NCBI RefSeq assembly: GCF_049985285.1
Contig: NZ_JBNIEU010000002.1
Location: 620,001 to 684,000 of the forward strand
From: Aestuariirhabdus sp049985285
GTDB taxonomy: Bacteria > Pseudomonadota > Gammaproteobacteria > Pseudomonadales > Aestuariirhabdaceae
DNA length: 64,000 nt
Direction: 5' to 3'
The notes under the pieces are model-generated. The model was not told where the DNA came from, did no database searches, and saw only the letters and a list, made by a program, of their open reading frames with translations. The translations under genes were made by a program, and so were the position numbers. Every line of letters starts with the position of its first letter. The first letter of the stretch is position 1. Below, piece after piece: positions 25,866 to 34,962 of this stretch.

Positions 25866-26263
25866 GGACGTTTATTTTGCAACTAATGGATGCAAAAAAA
25901 ACCCAAAATATCGAACGGGTCGAATCCTTTGTGGGTAGTGACCGCAGTGGTAGTTTTTCGTTATGGGCCCATCATCAACGCTTTATTACCGTGCTCGAAT
26001 TTGGGCTTGCTCGTTATCGGTGCCAGCATAATGAATGGGTCTATATCGCCATGCCGGGAGCGTTGTTACTGTTTGAGGATAACAATTTGCAACTGGTTAG
26101 TCGTCGATTCCTGATAGATCAGGATTACCTGAAAATCAGTGAGCGCTTAACCCAAACCCTATTGGTAGAAGAGGAGGCGCTGGAAAAAGCACGCCAAAGC
26201 CTGCGTCATATGGAAGAGATGGTGTTGCATGAATTGCTTAGGAATGTTCGAGGCCAATCATGA
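25862..26263 (+). CDS. atpC: N-type ATPase epsilon subunit
   Basis: 133 residues from the ATG that overlaps the atpD stop (ATGA). The N-terminal beta-sandwich has SLWAHHQRFITVL and YIAMPGALLLFE; a helical tail follows. In N-ATPase operons epsilon comes directly after beta, as here. It couples the rotor to the catalytic head. The sequence is strongly diverged from housekeeping epsilon, as usual for this family. Confidence 0.85.
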   Translation: MRTFILQLMDAKKTQNIERVESFVGSDRSGSFSLWAHHQRFITVLEFGLARYRCQHNEWVYIAMPGALLLFEDNNLQLVSRRFLIDQDYLKISERLTQTLLVEEEALEKARQSLRHMEEMVLHELLRNVRGQS

Positions 26264-26541
26264 ATACGACTAATTCTCATGAAAAATTAAAGCGCAGTAT
26301 AGAGCAGCAAGCGCAACGTATCCGTAAGGCAGATTCTGAGCAGTCGAGTCTGCTGGCACAAACGGTATTTATTGGAACCTTGGGGCTGTTGTTTGTTGTT
26401 CCCATGGTGGCAGGTGCGTTTCTTGGTAACTGGATCGATCATCAAATGTCAGGTTATTCCGCCAGTTGGACGCTTAATTTTGTGGTGCTAGGTACGCTGT
26501 TAGGAGGCGTTAACGTGTGCGTGTTTGTGAGGAGGCACTAA
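26260..26541 (+). CDS. atpQ: N-type ATPase AtpQ (AtpI-like) membrane subunit
   Basis: 93 residues with two predicted helices: FIGTLGLLFVVPMVAGAFLG, and a second one in WTLNFVVLGTLLGGVNVCVF. The GxxxxxPxxxGxxLGxWxD pattern is that of the AtpI/ATPase_gene1 family, which N-ATPases contain as AtpQ. It starts in the epsilon stop (ATGA). In standard N-ATPase operons atpR follows; here the subunit a gene starts immediately after this stop codon, with AGGAGG inside the atpQ end, so there is no room for atpR. Confidence 0.82.
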   Translation: MNTTNSHEKLKRSIEQQAQRIRKADSEQSSLLAQTVFIGTLGLLFVVPMVAGAFLGNWIDHQMSGYSASWTLNFVVLGTLLGGVNVCVFVRRH

Positions 26542-27246
26542 ATGAATCTACAGGCAAAAACAATCTTTCAAATTGGACCCCTTGATATAACCGATACAGT
26601 GCTAACCACTTGGGGGTTGATGGCTGTACTGGTAATCCTGTGTTGGTTTTTTACCCGGCGCCTCGGCCAGCGCCCGTCCTTACTGCAAGCAACGGTAGAA
26701 GGTATTGTCACCGCGATGGAACAAGCCGTCGGGCAAGTGCTGCCCGATCACACCCGCAGGGTTTTACCGCTTATCGGAACCCTCTGGATATTTTTGGTGT
26801 GTGCGAATTTACTTGGACTTATTCCCGGCTTGCACTCCCCTACGCGCGACCTCTCAGCCACCGCTGCGCTGGCGATTCTCGTCTTTTTTTCGGTGCATTG
26901 GTTTGGTATTCGACATCTTGGGGTCCGCGAGTACCTGCGCCACTATCTGGCACCGAGCCCCATACTATTACCTTTTCATGTTATCGGTGAAATAACCCGA
27001 ACCCTGGCGTTAGCAGTGCGTCTGTTTGGCAATATCATGAGTCTTGAAATGGCGGCGCTATTGATCTTGCTAGTGGCAGGATTCCTGGCCCCCATTCCGC
27101 TTTTGATGTTGCATATTATCGAGGCGCTGGTGCAGGCCTACATTTTTGGCATGCTCGCGTTGATCTACGTTGCAGGTAGTATGCAGTCGCAATCTCAATC
27201 TCAACTTCAATCTGAACTTAAATCTAAGGAGACCTGTCATGAGTGA
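26542..27246 (+). CDS. atpB: N-type ATPase subunit a
   Basis: 234 residues with about six membrane helices. The essential stator Arg is in ITRTLALAVRLFGNIMS. Subunit a forms the half-channels for the ion next to the c-ring. The C-terminus ends with a Gln/Ser-rich tail (QSQSQSQLQSELKSKE) made by short repeats that also hold the ribosome-binding site of atpE; the two genes overlap by eight bases. It starts directly after atpQ. Confidence 0.93.
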   Translation: MNLQAKTIFQIGPLDITDTVLTTWGLMAVLVILCWFFTRRLGQRPSLLQATVEGIVTAMEQAVGQVLPDHTRRVLPLIGTLWIFLVCANLLGLIPGLHSPTRDLSATAALAILVFFSVHWFGIRHLGVREYLRHYLAPSPILLPFHVIGEITRTLALAVRLFGNIMSLEMAALLILLVAGFLAPIPLLMLHIIEALVQAYIFGMLALIYVAGSMQSQSQSQLQSELKSKETCHE

Positions 27247-27505
27247 TATGAGCTGGTTTGCCATGATCTCTACCGGTACGGTTGTGCTGGCTATCGCGCT
27301 TGGCGTGGTAGGTCCGGCGATGGCGATGGGGCGAGCGATCTCGAGTGCAATGGACGCAATGGCACGACAGCCAGAAGCGGAAAAATCTATTATGCGCACA
27401 CTGTTCATTGGATTGGCGATGATTGAGTCGCTGGCCATTTACGTGCTGGTTATCGGATTGATTGTGCTCTTTAGAAATCCGCTGCTGGAGTATCTGCTGA
27501 ACTGA
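27239..27505 (+). CDS. atpE: N-type ATPase subunit c
   Basis: 88 residues from the ATG at 27239 (AAGGAG upstream). Two helices flank the loop MARQPEAEKS. The ion-binding Glu is in MIESLAIYVLVIG, with Ser and Tyr at the positions used for Na+ binding. However, the helix-1 site that is Gln or Glu in Na+ types is Met here (GPAMAMGRA), and the Thr after Ser is Leu. This favours proton coupling. The end reads LFRNP where LFANP is usual. Confidence 0.93.
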   Translation: MSDMSWFAMISTGTVVLAIALGVVGPAMAMGRAISSAMDAMARQPEAEKSIMRTLFIGLAMIESLAIYVLVIGLIVLFRNPLLEYLLN

Positions 27506-27518
27506 GGGGGTGCCCGTC

Positions 27519-28274
27519 ATGACATTTTCCTGGTCCACTTTCGCACTGGAACTACTTAATTTTTTGGTGTTGGTGTGGTTGCTTCAGCACTTTCTCTATC
27601 GACCGGTACAGCGAGTGGTGCGCGAACGTCAGCAAAAAATAGATCAAACGCTGTCCGACGCCGATGCATTGCAGCAACGAGCCGAGTCTCTGCGTCAGGA
27701 GTATGAGGGTCGAATTGAGCAGTGGCAACATGAACAACAGTTGCAACGTGAAGCCCTGCAGTTGGAATTAGAGGAGCGCCGCCGGGAGGCGCTTGAGGTA
27801 TTGCACAAGGAGATGGCGTCGCTGGAGAAGAAGCGGGAGGCGCTGGATAAACGCAAACGTGAACAGCAGCGACAGCAGGATCTTGAACTGGCGTTGGGGA
27901 ATGGGCGTCACTTTGCTTCGCGCCTGCTTGATTTATGCCCCCGGCCTGAGCTGGAAGAGCGCCTGCTTGACTTGCTGTTGACTGACCTTGAGTCTGCGAC
28001 CCAGGGGTTAAAGTCAATGCTGCAGGGTGACACGGCGACAGCGGTGGTGCTTGAAACCGCCTTTCCCCCACAAGAGGCTACACGGCAGGCTTTGCAGCAG
28101 GCTGTAAGGTCACTGTTGGAACGTTCATTTGATTGGCAAGAGCGCATAAACCCTGATTTACGGGCGGGGGGAAGGTTACTTATCGGTGGGTGGGTGCTGG
28201 GTGCAAATCTGCAGGACGAATTGATCGCGTTCAGCGAAGTGTCTCCTGATAAGGAGCTTCAACATGAGGATTAA
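27519..28274 (+). CDS. atpF: N-type ATPase subunit b (long form)
   Basis: 251 residues from the ATG at 27519 (GAGGGGG upstream). One N-terminal helix (ELLNFLVLVWLLQHFL) is followed by a long charged coiled coil (about residues 40-130) and a C-terminal region resembling delta. N-ATPases lack a separate delta gene, and the long b subunit is thought to take over its role; this fits. The stator arm it forms holds the head still. It overlaps atpA by 11 bases. Confidence 0.9.
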   Translation: MTFSWSTFALELLNFLVLVWLLQHFLYRPVQRVVRERQQKIDQTLSDADALQQRAESLRQEYEGRIEQWQHEQQLQREALQLELEERRREALEVLHKEMASLEKKREALDKRKREQQRQQDLELALGNGRHFASRLLDLCPRPELEERLLDLLLTDLESATQGLKSMLQGDTATAVVLETAFPPQEATRQALQQAVRSLLERSFDWQERINPDLRAGGRLLIGGWVLGANLQDELIAFSEVSPDKELQHED

Positions 28275-29751
28275 TCGTCTTGTTGATCAGCAGCGCTGGG
28301 TTCAGGGTTATCATCCGGGACTGAGGGTGATCGAGCGAGGGGAGGTTATTTCAATCGGCGATGGTATCGTCTGGGTTAGGGGCCTGCCCTCTGCTGCGTT
28401 AGCCGATATTCTTGAGTTCTCCGACGGTAGTCGTGGCATGGTGTTCGATTTGTCTACGGAACGTATTGGCGTGGTGCTGCTACAGCGCCGGGGGCAGTTG
28501 GGAGCAGGATCTTCGGTGTCTCGTGTGCGTCACCACTGTAGTATCGGGGTCGGGGATGCCCTACTCGGGCGCGTGATTGACCCGCTTGGTGACCCACTTG
28601 ACGGCGGCCCATTACCGCATTGCGAATTTCAGCAGCCGCTGGATGGGTTAAGCGCGCCAATTACTGCGCGAGAATTCGTAAATCAACCACTGTATACCGG
28701 TAATCGAATTATCGACACGCTGCTGCCGATTGGTCGCGGCCAACGCCAGTTAATTATTGGCGACGAAGGCTTGGGGCGAAGCTCCATTGCTTTGGATACC
28801 GTAATTCATCAACGCCACCAGGGTGTCAGGTGCGTCTATGTGCTGATCGGGCAAAAGCGCTCCACGGTGGCCAATACGCTGGATATTCTGCGCCGCCACG
28901 GGGCTCTGGAGTACACAACGGTTGTGGTAGCCGCAGCGCGGGCTCTACCGGGATTGCAGTATCTTGCTCCATTGGCCGGGTGTGCGATAGCGGAGTTCTG
29001 GATGCGCAGGGGAATGGATACCCTGGTGGTATACGATGATCTGGGTACCCACGCGCGGCTCTATCGGGAACTGTCACTGCTGCTTCGCCGTCCCCCGGGG
29101 CGTGAAGCTTACCCTGGCGACATATTCTCTATTCACGCTCGTTTACTGGAGCGCTCAACTCGCCTCAACAGCGCCCATGGGGGAGGCAGCATGACGGCTT
29201 TGCCGATCGTGGGCACCTTGCAGGGGGAGATTGCAGCATATATCCCCACCAACCTGATCTCTATCACCGATGGTCAGATCTACCTCACCCAGGAACTTTT
29301 TTCTGCCGGCTTTAAACCTGCGATAGATATTACCCGCTCGGTTTCCCGTATTGGCGGTAAGGCCCAGCACGAAAAAATAAAGCAGCAGGCCGGGCGCATA
29401 AAACTTGATTACCTACAGTTTCTTGAATTGGAGGGGTTTACCCACATAGGGGCAAGATTGGAGCCCGCGATGGAGAAACAGCTGAAAAGGGGCAGAGTAT
29501 TGAGAGAGTTGCTTAAACAGCCCCTTTTTAAGCCGCAACTCATTGCCGCTCACTTTTCCTGGCTGTTGGCTTATAACCAGGGCTGGTTGGATGACTATGA
29601 AATCAAACAGGTTGAGGGAGTCATTGACCGTCTTACCCGTGGCGTGGCAGGTAGCCGCTTGACGCTCGATCACCCCCAAGAGGAGTGGCTTCATGAGGTG
29701 GAGGTATGGCTACGGGAGGTAGGTAGCGGTGAGCACCGTTCGGGAGCTTAA
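28264..29751 (+). CDS. atpA: N-type ATPase alpha subunit with altered P-loop
   Basis: 495 residues. Alpha-type motifs are LIGQKRSTVANTL, RRPPGREAYPGD and SVSRIGG with the arginine finger. The P-loop reads GDEGLGRSS, where alpha subunits normally have GDRQTGKT; the Lys is Arg172 here. This affects the non-catalytic site, which helps relieve ADP inhibition. The beta P-loop is normal. AAGGAG precedes the start, and the 3' end overlaps the gamma gene by 23 bases. Confidence 0.93.
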   Translation: MRINRLVDQQRWVQGYHPGLRVIERGEVISIGDGIVWVRGLPSAALADILEFSDGSRGMVFDLSTERIGVVLLQRRGQLGAGSSVSRVRHHCSIGVGDALLGRVIDPLGDPLDGGPLPHCEFQQPLDGLSAPITAREFVNQPLYTGNRIIDTLLPIGRGQRQLIIGDEGLGRSSIALDTVIHQRHQGVRCVYVLIGQKRSTVANTLDILRRHGALEYTTVVVAAARALPGLQYLAPLAGCAIAEFWMRRGMDTLVVYDDLGTHARLYRELSLLLRRPPGREAYPGDIFSIHARLLERSTRLNSAHGGGSMTALPIVGTLQGEIAAYIPTNLISITDGQIYLTQELFSAGFKPAIDITRSVSRIGGKAQHEKIKQQAGRIKLDYLQFLELEGFTHIGARLEPAMEKQLKRGRVLRELLKQPLFKPQLIAAHFSWLLAYNQGWLDDYEIKQVEGVIDRLTRGVAGSRLTLDHPQEEWLHEVEVWLREVGSGEHRSGA

Positions 29752-30649
29752 GGGGCAGATCCACCGATTGAGTGAGATCGGTGACATCATGGCTGCGATG
29801 AAAAATCTGGCGTTTATGGAGACGCGAAAACTAGAGCGCCACCTTAACGCCCAGAAAAACATGGTCGAGCGCATCCGTTATAGTGCAGGTCTTTGCATTA
29901 GCCATTTTCCCCGTACTCTGCCAGAGGGAAGCCCCGAGCAAACTCTGTGTGTGATGTTTGGCTCAGAGCGAGGGTTTTGTGGAGATTTTAATCAGCGGTT
30001 GATCCTACAGGGTCAATCGTACCTCGACGATCTCTCGGTTGAAGGCGTCATTACTCTGGGGCACAGGCTTAACCAGCGGTCGATCCCGGGGCAACGGCTG
30101 TTGGCCGCGTTGCCGGGCGCCAGTGCCAGTGAGGAGGTGGAGTCGGTGCTCGTTGGGCTGGCGGGACAGCTCGATACTCTGGAGCAGGAGCTAGGCTCGT
30201 TTGCGCTGGTCGTGCTATCTCATTACCCCGAGGGAGGGATGATACAGCTTGATCGGGTATTGCCGCCGTTTCGGGATATCTTGCCGGTGAGCGCTGCCGG
30301 TGTGTCGCCGCTGTTAGGGTTCGGTTTGCAGGATCTTATGCTCGGGCTCGGAGAGCACTACCTGATGGCCGAACTGCAACGCATTATCTGTTGTTCCTTG
30401 ATGGCGGAAAATCAACAGCGAATTATTCACCTGCAGGGAGCCATCCAGAAACTGGAGCAGCATGTACAGTCGCTTCAGCGCAGATCCCACCGTATGCGTC
30501 AGGAAGCCATTATCGAAGAGATCGAAATTATTTTGATGAACCAAACGGAGTTTATCGAGGATCCCGATGCTTCCTGTGCCAAGATTCCCCGCAGGCAGCT
30601 GGACATAAACCTAAAGGGTAAAGATAAGGGACAAACCAGAGTGCAGTAG
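29729..30649 (+). CDS. atpG: N-type ATPase gamma subunit
   Basis: 306 residues from a GTG, with GGGAGG upstream inside the atpA end. The N-terminal helix (LKGQIHRLSEIGDIMAAMKN) and the segment LCVMFGSERGFCGDFNQ correspond to the gamma shaft and its Rossmann-like domain. The C-terminal helix completes the coiled coil. It is the last gene of the N-ATPase operon; no clear terminator follows. Confidence 0.9.
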   Translation: MSTVRELKGQIHRLSEIGDIMAAMKNLAFMETRKLERHLNAQKNMVERIRYSAGLCISHFPRTLPEGSPEQTLCVMFGSERGFCGDFNQRLILQGQSYLDDLSVEGVITLGHRLNQRSIPGQRLLAALPGASASEEVESVLVGLAGQLDTLEQELGSFALVVLSHYPEGGMIQLDRVLPPFRDILPVSAAGVSPLLGFGLQDLMLGLGEHYLMAELQRIICCSLMAENQQRIIHLQGAIQKLEQHVQSLQRRSHRMRQEAIIEEIEIILMNQTEFIEDPDASCAKIPRRQLDINLKGKDKGQTRVQ

Positions 30650-30699
30650 CCTACACTGGCACAACGTCCCCCAAAAGTATTTCAAATGACGAGGCCTCT

Positions 30700-31293
30700 A
30701 TGTCGACGGTTGATTACTATTTTTCTGTTCTCTCCCCCTTTGCCTATTTAGCTGGCACCCAACTGGAGACGGTGGCTGCTCGTACTGGCGTCAAGGTTAA
30801 CTATAAACCTCTGGATATCATGGGGTTGTTTGCCGAAACCGGGGGCACGGCACCCAAGGACCGACACTGGTCCCGGCAGCAGTACCGGCTGCAGGAGTTG
30901 GCCCGAGTAGCCGATTACGCAAAGCTAAAGATAAATCTCAAGCCTGCGCACTGGCCCACCGATCCGCTGCCGGCCTCCTGCGCTATTATCGCCGCGCAGA
31001 ACCTGGGGATGGACGTGGGGCCTCTGTGCCACGGTAGCCTGCGCGCCGTTTGGGCCGAAGAGCGGGATATCGGTGATCCGCAGACGGTGCAGGCGTTGTT
31101 GCAAGCGTCGAGTATCGATGCCGGGGTTGTTGCCGCGGCAATGGATGGTGCCGAAGCACAGTACCATCAGAATACGCAGGATGCGATTGCCGCTGGTGTA
31201 TTTGGCGCGCCCACCTATGTGGTGGATGACCAGGTGTTTTGGGGGCAGGATCGGCTGGATTACCTGGAGCGCTACTTACAGCACCGAAAGTAG
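30700..31293 (+). CDS. 2-hydroxychromene-2-carboxylate isomerase-like (DsbA/kappa-GST fold)
   Basis: 197 residues. YYFSVLSPFAYLAG holds the active Ser of the family, and FGAPTYVVDDQVFWGQDRL is the C-terminal glutathione-site region. The fold is thioredoxin-like with a helical insert. NahD-type enzymes isomerise a chromene carboxylate in naphthalene breakdown using glutathione, but most homologues lie outside such pathways. No aromatic degradation genes are near, so the substrate is not known. The gene stands alone, 50 bases after atpG. Confidence 0.8.
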   Translation: MSTVDYYFSVLSPFAYLAGTQLETVAARTGVKVNYKPLDIMGLFAETGGTAPKDRHWSRQQYRLQELARVADYAKLKINLKPAHWPTDPLPASCAIIAAQNLGMDVGPLCHGSLRAVWAEERDIGDPQTVQALLQASSIDAGVVAAAMDGAEAQYHQNTQDAIAAGVFGAPTYVVDDQVFWGQDRLDYLERYLQHRK

Positions 31294-31410
31294 GCTGGGG
31301 ATCAGGGTTTCGCCCTTGGCCCGATGATCGAGGGGGACAGATAGATCGGGTTTCGGCGTTAACGCTGCTCGATGGGCCACCGTCACTAATAGCCGGCGAA
31401 CAATGGTTTT

Positions 31411-32493
31411 TTATGCCTCGCGGTAGGTACGCGAAAACTCCGGGTTGCCATCGGTTGGGGTGGCAAAAACGACGAGATGGTCCGCCTCAACACGTACCCC
31501 AACTGCCTGGTCCAGTTCCAGGTTGTGATGACTGGGGATCAGCGACTCGATGATACTGCCGGTGGGCAAGCGCAGATGATATTGGCTGACAGCACCCATA
31601 AACGTCTTGCGGACCACGGTGGCGACACAGGCGCTGGCCTCATCCAGGATGACATCATCCGGACGCAGGAGGACTTCGACCGGGGTTCCTTCGGGCCAGT
31701 TAAAGGCTCGGTTACCCGCCAACGTGCCCAGCTCGGTGGTGATACTGTCCATGGCGCTCATCTGGCCACGAATGAAGTGTCCCTGACCGATAAAATTGGC
31801 CACAAAGGGGGAGTTGGGCTCGTGGTAGAGCTCGTAGGGGGTATCCCACTGCAGCAGGTTCCCCTCTTTGATAACACCCACCTTGTCGGAAAAGGCAAAC
31901 GCCTCCTCCTGGTCATGGGTGACGAGGATGGCGCTTATTTTTTGTTCTTTGAGGATCTCCCGCACCTCCTGGCTAAGCCGGCGGCGCAGGTCCACATCGA
32001 GATTGGAAAAGGGCTCGTCGAGCAGTAACAAACGAGGTTCGGGAGCCATAGCGCGAGCCAGTGCGACCCGCTGTTGCTGGCCACCGGACAGCTCGTGGGG
32101 GTAGCGGCGATCCATTCCCGGTAGATTGACCATCTCCAGCAGGCGTTTGACGATTATCCCCTTGTTACGCTTTTGTTTGATGCCGAAAGCGATGTTTTCG
32201 TAGATGGTCAGGTGGGGAAACAGCGCATAGTCCTGAAACACCATACCGATCTGGCGCTGCTCTGGAGGCAGCTGCCCGCTGGCGCTGGATAGCTCTCTGC
32301 CGTCGAGACGAATCTCACCGGCCAGTAGCGATTCAAAACCTGCGATGGCCCTCAGGGTGGTGGTTTTGCCGCAGCCGCTGGGGCCGAGCAGGCTGCAGAT
32401 GTCGCCATCGTTAACGTGGAAACTCAGGTCATTCACAATCACCTGATGCTGGTACGCCAGTTTAAGCTGGCTGACCTCAAGAAGTAGAGCCAT
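31411..32493 (-). CDS. ABC transporter ATP-binding protein, FbpC/PotA-like (orphan)
   Basis: 360 residues. Walker A GPSGCGKTTT, Q-loop VFQDYALFPHLT, signature LSGGQQQRVALARA, Walker B LLLLDEPFSNLD and the switch His in VTHDQEEAF are all intact. A C-terminal TOBE-type domain follows (about residues 240-350). This is the ATPase of importers for Fe3+, polyamines, sulfate and similar; the sequence looks most like FbpC. No permease or binding protein is adjacent, so it must pair with genes elsewhere. Confidence 0.85.
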   Translation of the reverse strand: MALLLEVSQLKLAYQHQVIVNDLSFHVNDGDICSLLGPSGCGKTTTLRAIAGFESLLAGEIRLDGRELSSASGQLPPEQRQIGMVFQDYALFPHLTIYENIAFGIKQKRNKGIIVKRLLEMVNLPGMDRRYPHELSGGQQQRVALARAMAPEPRLLLLDEPFSNLDVDLRRRLSQEVREILKEQKISAILVTHDQEEAFAFSDKVGVIKEGNLLQWDTPYELYHEPNSPFVANFIGQGHFIRGQMSAMDSITTELGTLAGNRAFNWPEGTPVEVLLRPDDVILDEASACVATVVRKTFMGAVSQYHLRLPTGSIIESLIPSHHNLELDQAVGVRVEADHLVVFATPTDGNPEFSRTYREA

Positions 32494-32766
32494 GGATATT
32501 CCATTTGCGGTCCGCCTCGGATAGGCGGGTTGTAGCCAATAGCACCCATCTTAAAGGCTGGGGAGATAACGGGCAATGAAACTCATTCGCAATACTGAGC
32601 CAGATCAATACTCTGTCCAGCCAGCATTCGATGGGTCACTATCAGGTTGGTTAATAGCCGGTTATTTGTCTGGTGAACCCGGTTGCGCCCGGTGCCACCC
32701 CGGCGCTAGGCTGGATCGACAATATTACAAAAAATCACCTTGAATAAGCCTTGCGAGAACGCCTAT

Positions 32767-34854
32767 ATGTCCCAGAGCGAGCAAACCCACTACCGTGCCT
32801 GCCATCTTTGCGAGGCGATCTGTGGCCTTAAAATTGTGACCCAAGGGGAGCAGGTTGTCTCCATCAAAGGCGATGAAAATGACCCCCTGGGAAGGGGGCA
32901 TATCTGCCCGAAAGCCGTTGCTTTACAGGACCTTCACGAAGACCCTGATCGCTTGCACAAGCCGATCAAGCGCGAAGGAGATCAGTGGCACGAAATAGAG
33001 TGGGAGCAGGCGTTTGAAGAGGTAGCCCAAGGCTTGGTCGGAGTGCAGCAGCGCCATGGACCCGATGCAGTGGCAACCTATCAGGGCAATCCCAACGCCC
33101 ATAACCTGGGTTCTATTACTCACGCAAAAATGGTGACCAAGCAGCTACAAACCCGTAACCGGTTCACCGCTACCTCGGTCGACCAGCTGCCCCATCATCT
33201 CTCTTCCTTGTGGCTTTATGGGCATCAGTTTCTGATTCCGGTGCCCGATATTGACCGTACGGACTACCTGTTGATGCTGGGGGGTAACCCAATGGCGTCG
33301 AACGGGTCGCTAATGACGGTGCCAGATTTTCGAAAACGGGTCAAAGCGTTGCAGGATCGGGGTGGCCGATTGGTAGTGATCGACCCACGGCATACTGAAA
33401 CAGCGGAGGTCGCCGACCAGCATCACTTTATTCGCCCGGAGACCGATGTACTGCTTCTGCTCGCGGTTTTGAACCGTATGCTGGAGAGCGGTTGCCGAGG
33501 CCGTGGCGAGGTCGGCGAGCGACTGCAAGGGCTCGAGGCGGTGGCCGAGAGTATTCGCGAGTTCACCCCGCAACAGGTCAGCGAACGCACGGGAATCCCG
33601 TGCGAAGATATTGAAGCGATGGCGAAGGCGTTAGCCGGCGAGCGCGCACTCTGTTATGGACGTATGGGCGTCTCGACCCAGCGCTTCGGTGGGCTTTGCC
33701 AGTGGCTGATCGCACTGATTAACCTGGTCGGGGGCAATATCGACCAACCTGGTGGCATGATGTTTCCTGCGCCAGCAATTGATTTTACCGCGTTCGCTGC
33801 CCCCGGGCACTTTAACCGCTGGCAGAGCCGCATTCGTGGCTTGCCAGAGTTCGCCGCAGAGTTGCCGGCATCGGCGATGGCCGAGGAGATGCTGGAGCCA
33901 GGTGAGGGGCAGGTTCGGGCACTGCTGACGATCGCGGGTAACCCGGTGCTGTCGACGCCGAATGGTCGTCAGTTAGAGCATGCTCTTGGCGAACTGGAGT
34001 TTATGGTGGCGATTGATCCCTACCTCAACGAAACCACCCGCTTCGCCAACATCATATTGCCACCGGCGTCGCCCCTGGCCCATGAACAGTACGATATGGT
34101 GTTCCACCATTTTGCGGTGCGCGACACCCAGCGCTATAGCGAAGCGATCTTCGCACCTCGCGCAGGCGCGTTGCTGGACTGGCAGCTGTTTAACGGGCTG
34201 GGAAAAGCGATGGCAGAGCTTAGCGGCAACTCCTTTCAGCCGCTGCCCGCCCCGCGAGAGCTGGTGGATCGAGGGCTAGCGCCCAGTGGGTTGAGTGTTG
34301 CGAAGCTGCTGGAATCCCCCAGTGGCATCGATCGCGGACCGATGCGAAGCAATCTGTTACGGCGCATTAAAACCCCTGACGGCCAGATTCACTGCGATGT
34401 GGCGGCATGTTTGCAGGATATTGAACGTGTGCAGGAGTCCTTGCAGCGGCCCGTCGGGGAGTTGACGTTGATCGGGCGTCGCCATGTGCGCTGCAACAAC
34501 TCCTGGATGCACAATAGCCAGCGGCTGGTGAAAGGCAAATCACGTACAGCGTTACTGATTCATCCCGCCGATGCGGCGCGATATGGGTTAAGCGAAGGTG
34601 ATCGGGCGCGGCTGGCCTCACGGATTGGGGAGGTGGAGGTCAGTATCTCGATTACCGACCGCCTGATGCAGGGCGTTGTGAGCTTACCCCATGGCTGGGG
34701 GCACCAGCGTCCTGGCGTTCGGTTGCAGGTGGCGAGTGAGTTCTCCGCCCCCAGCGCCAACGATCTGACCGATGAGCTCTGGCTGGATGCCCTGTCGGGT
34801 AATGCGGCGGTTAACGGGGTGCCCGTGTCTTTATCGTCGTTGCCGGCGCAATAG
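32767..34854 (+). CDS. molybdopterin oxidoreductase (formate dehydrogenase/nitrate reductase family)
   Basis: 695 residues from the ATG at 32767; a TTG at 32740 would add nine. An N-terminal [4Fe-4S] motif is visible (CHLCEAICGL with GHICPK). The molybdenum-cofactor domain follows (LLMLGGNPMASNGS, CYGRMGVSTQRFGG, and the C-terminal dinucleotide domain with VRCNNSWMHN and SLPHGWGHQRPG). No twin-arginine signal is seen, so it is cytoplasmic. No partner Fe-S or membrane subunit is adjacent. The substrate cannot be read; formate or nitrate are family precedents. Confidence 0.85.
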   Translation: MSQSEQTHYRACHLCEAICGLKIVTQGEQVVSIKGDENDPLGRGHICPKAVALQDLHEDPDRLHKPIKREGDQWHEIEWEQAFEEVAQGLVGVQQRHGPDAVATYQGNPNAHNLGSITHAKMVTKQLQTRNRFTATSVDQLPHHLSSLWLYGHQFLIPVPDIDRTDYLLMLGGNPMASNGSLMTVPDFRKRVKALQDRGGRLVVIDPRHTETAEVADQHHFIRPETDVLLLLAVLNRMLESGCRGRGEVGERLQGLEAVAESIREFTPQQVSERTGIPCEDIEAMAKALAGERALCYGRMGVSTQRFGGLCQWLIALINLVGGNIDQPGGMMFPAPAIDFTAFAAPGHFNRWQSRIRGLPEFAAELPASAMAEEMLEPGEGQVRALLTIAGNPVLSTPNGRQLEHALGELEFMVAIDPYLNETTRFANIILPPASPLAHEQYDMVFHHFAVRDTQRYSEAIFAPRAGALLDWQLFNGLGKAMAELSGNSFQPLPAPRELVDRGLAPSGLSVAKLLESPSGIDRGPMRSNLLRRIKTPDGQIHCDVAACLQDIERVQESLQRPVGELTLIGRRHVRCNNSWMHNSQRLVKGKSRTALLIHPADAARYGLSEGDRARLASRIGEVEVSISITDRLMQGVVSLPHGWGHQRPGVRLQVASEFSAPSANDLTDELWLDALSGNAAVNGVPVSLSSLPAQ

Positions 34855-34962
34855 TAGGGTAGCGGCGTTAATTGTTGTAGAATGCACGCCAGAAGCGGTA
34901 ACGGGATGCTGACAGGCAGGCCCTGCCGGTGAACTCCAGTTGAATTTTTACGAGGTAACCTG

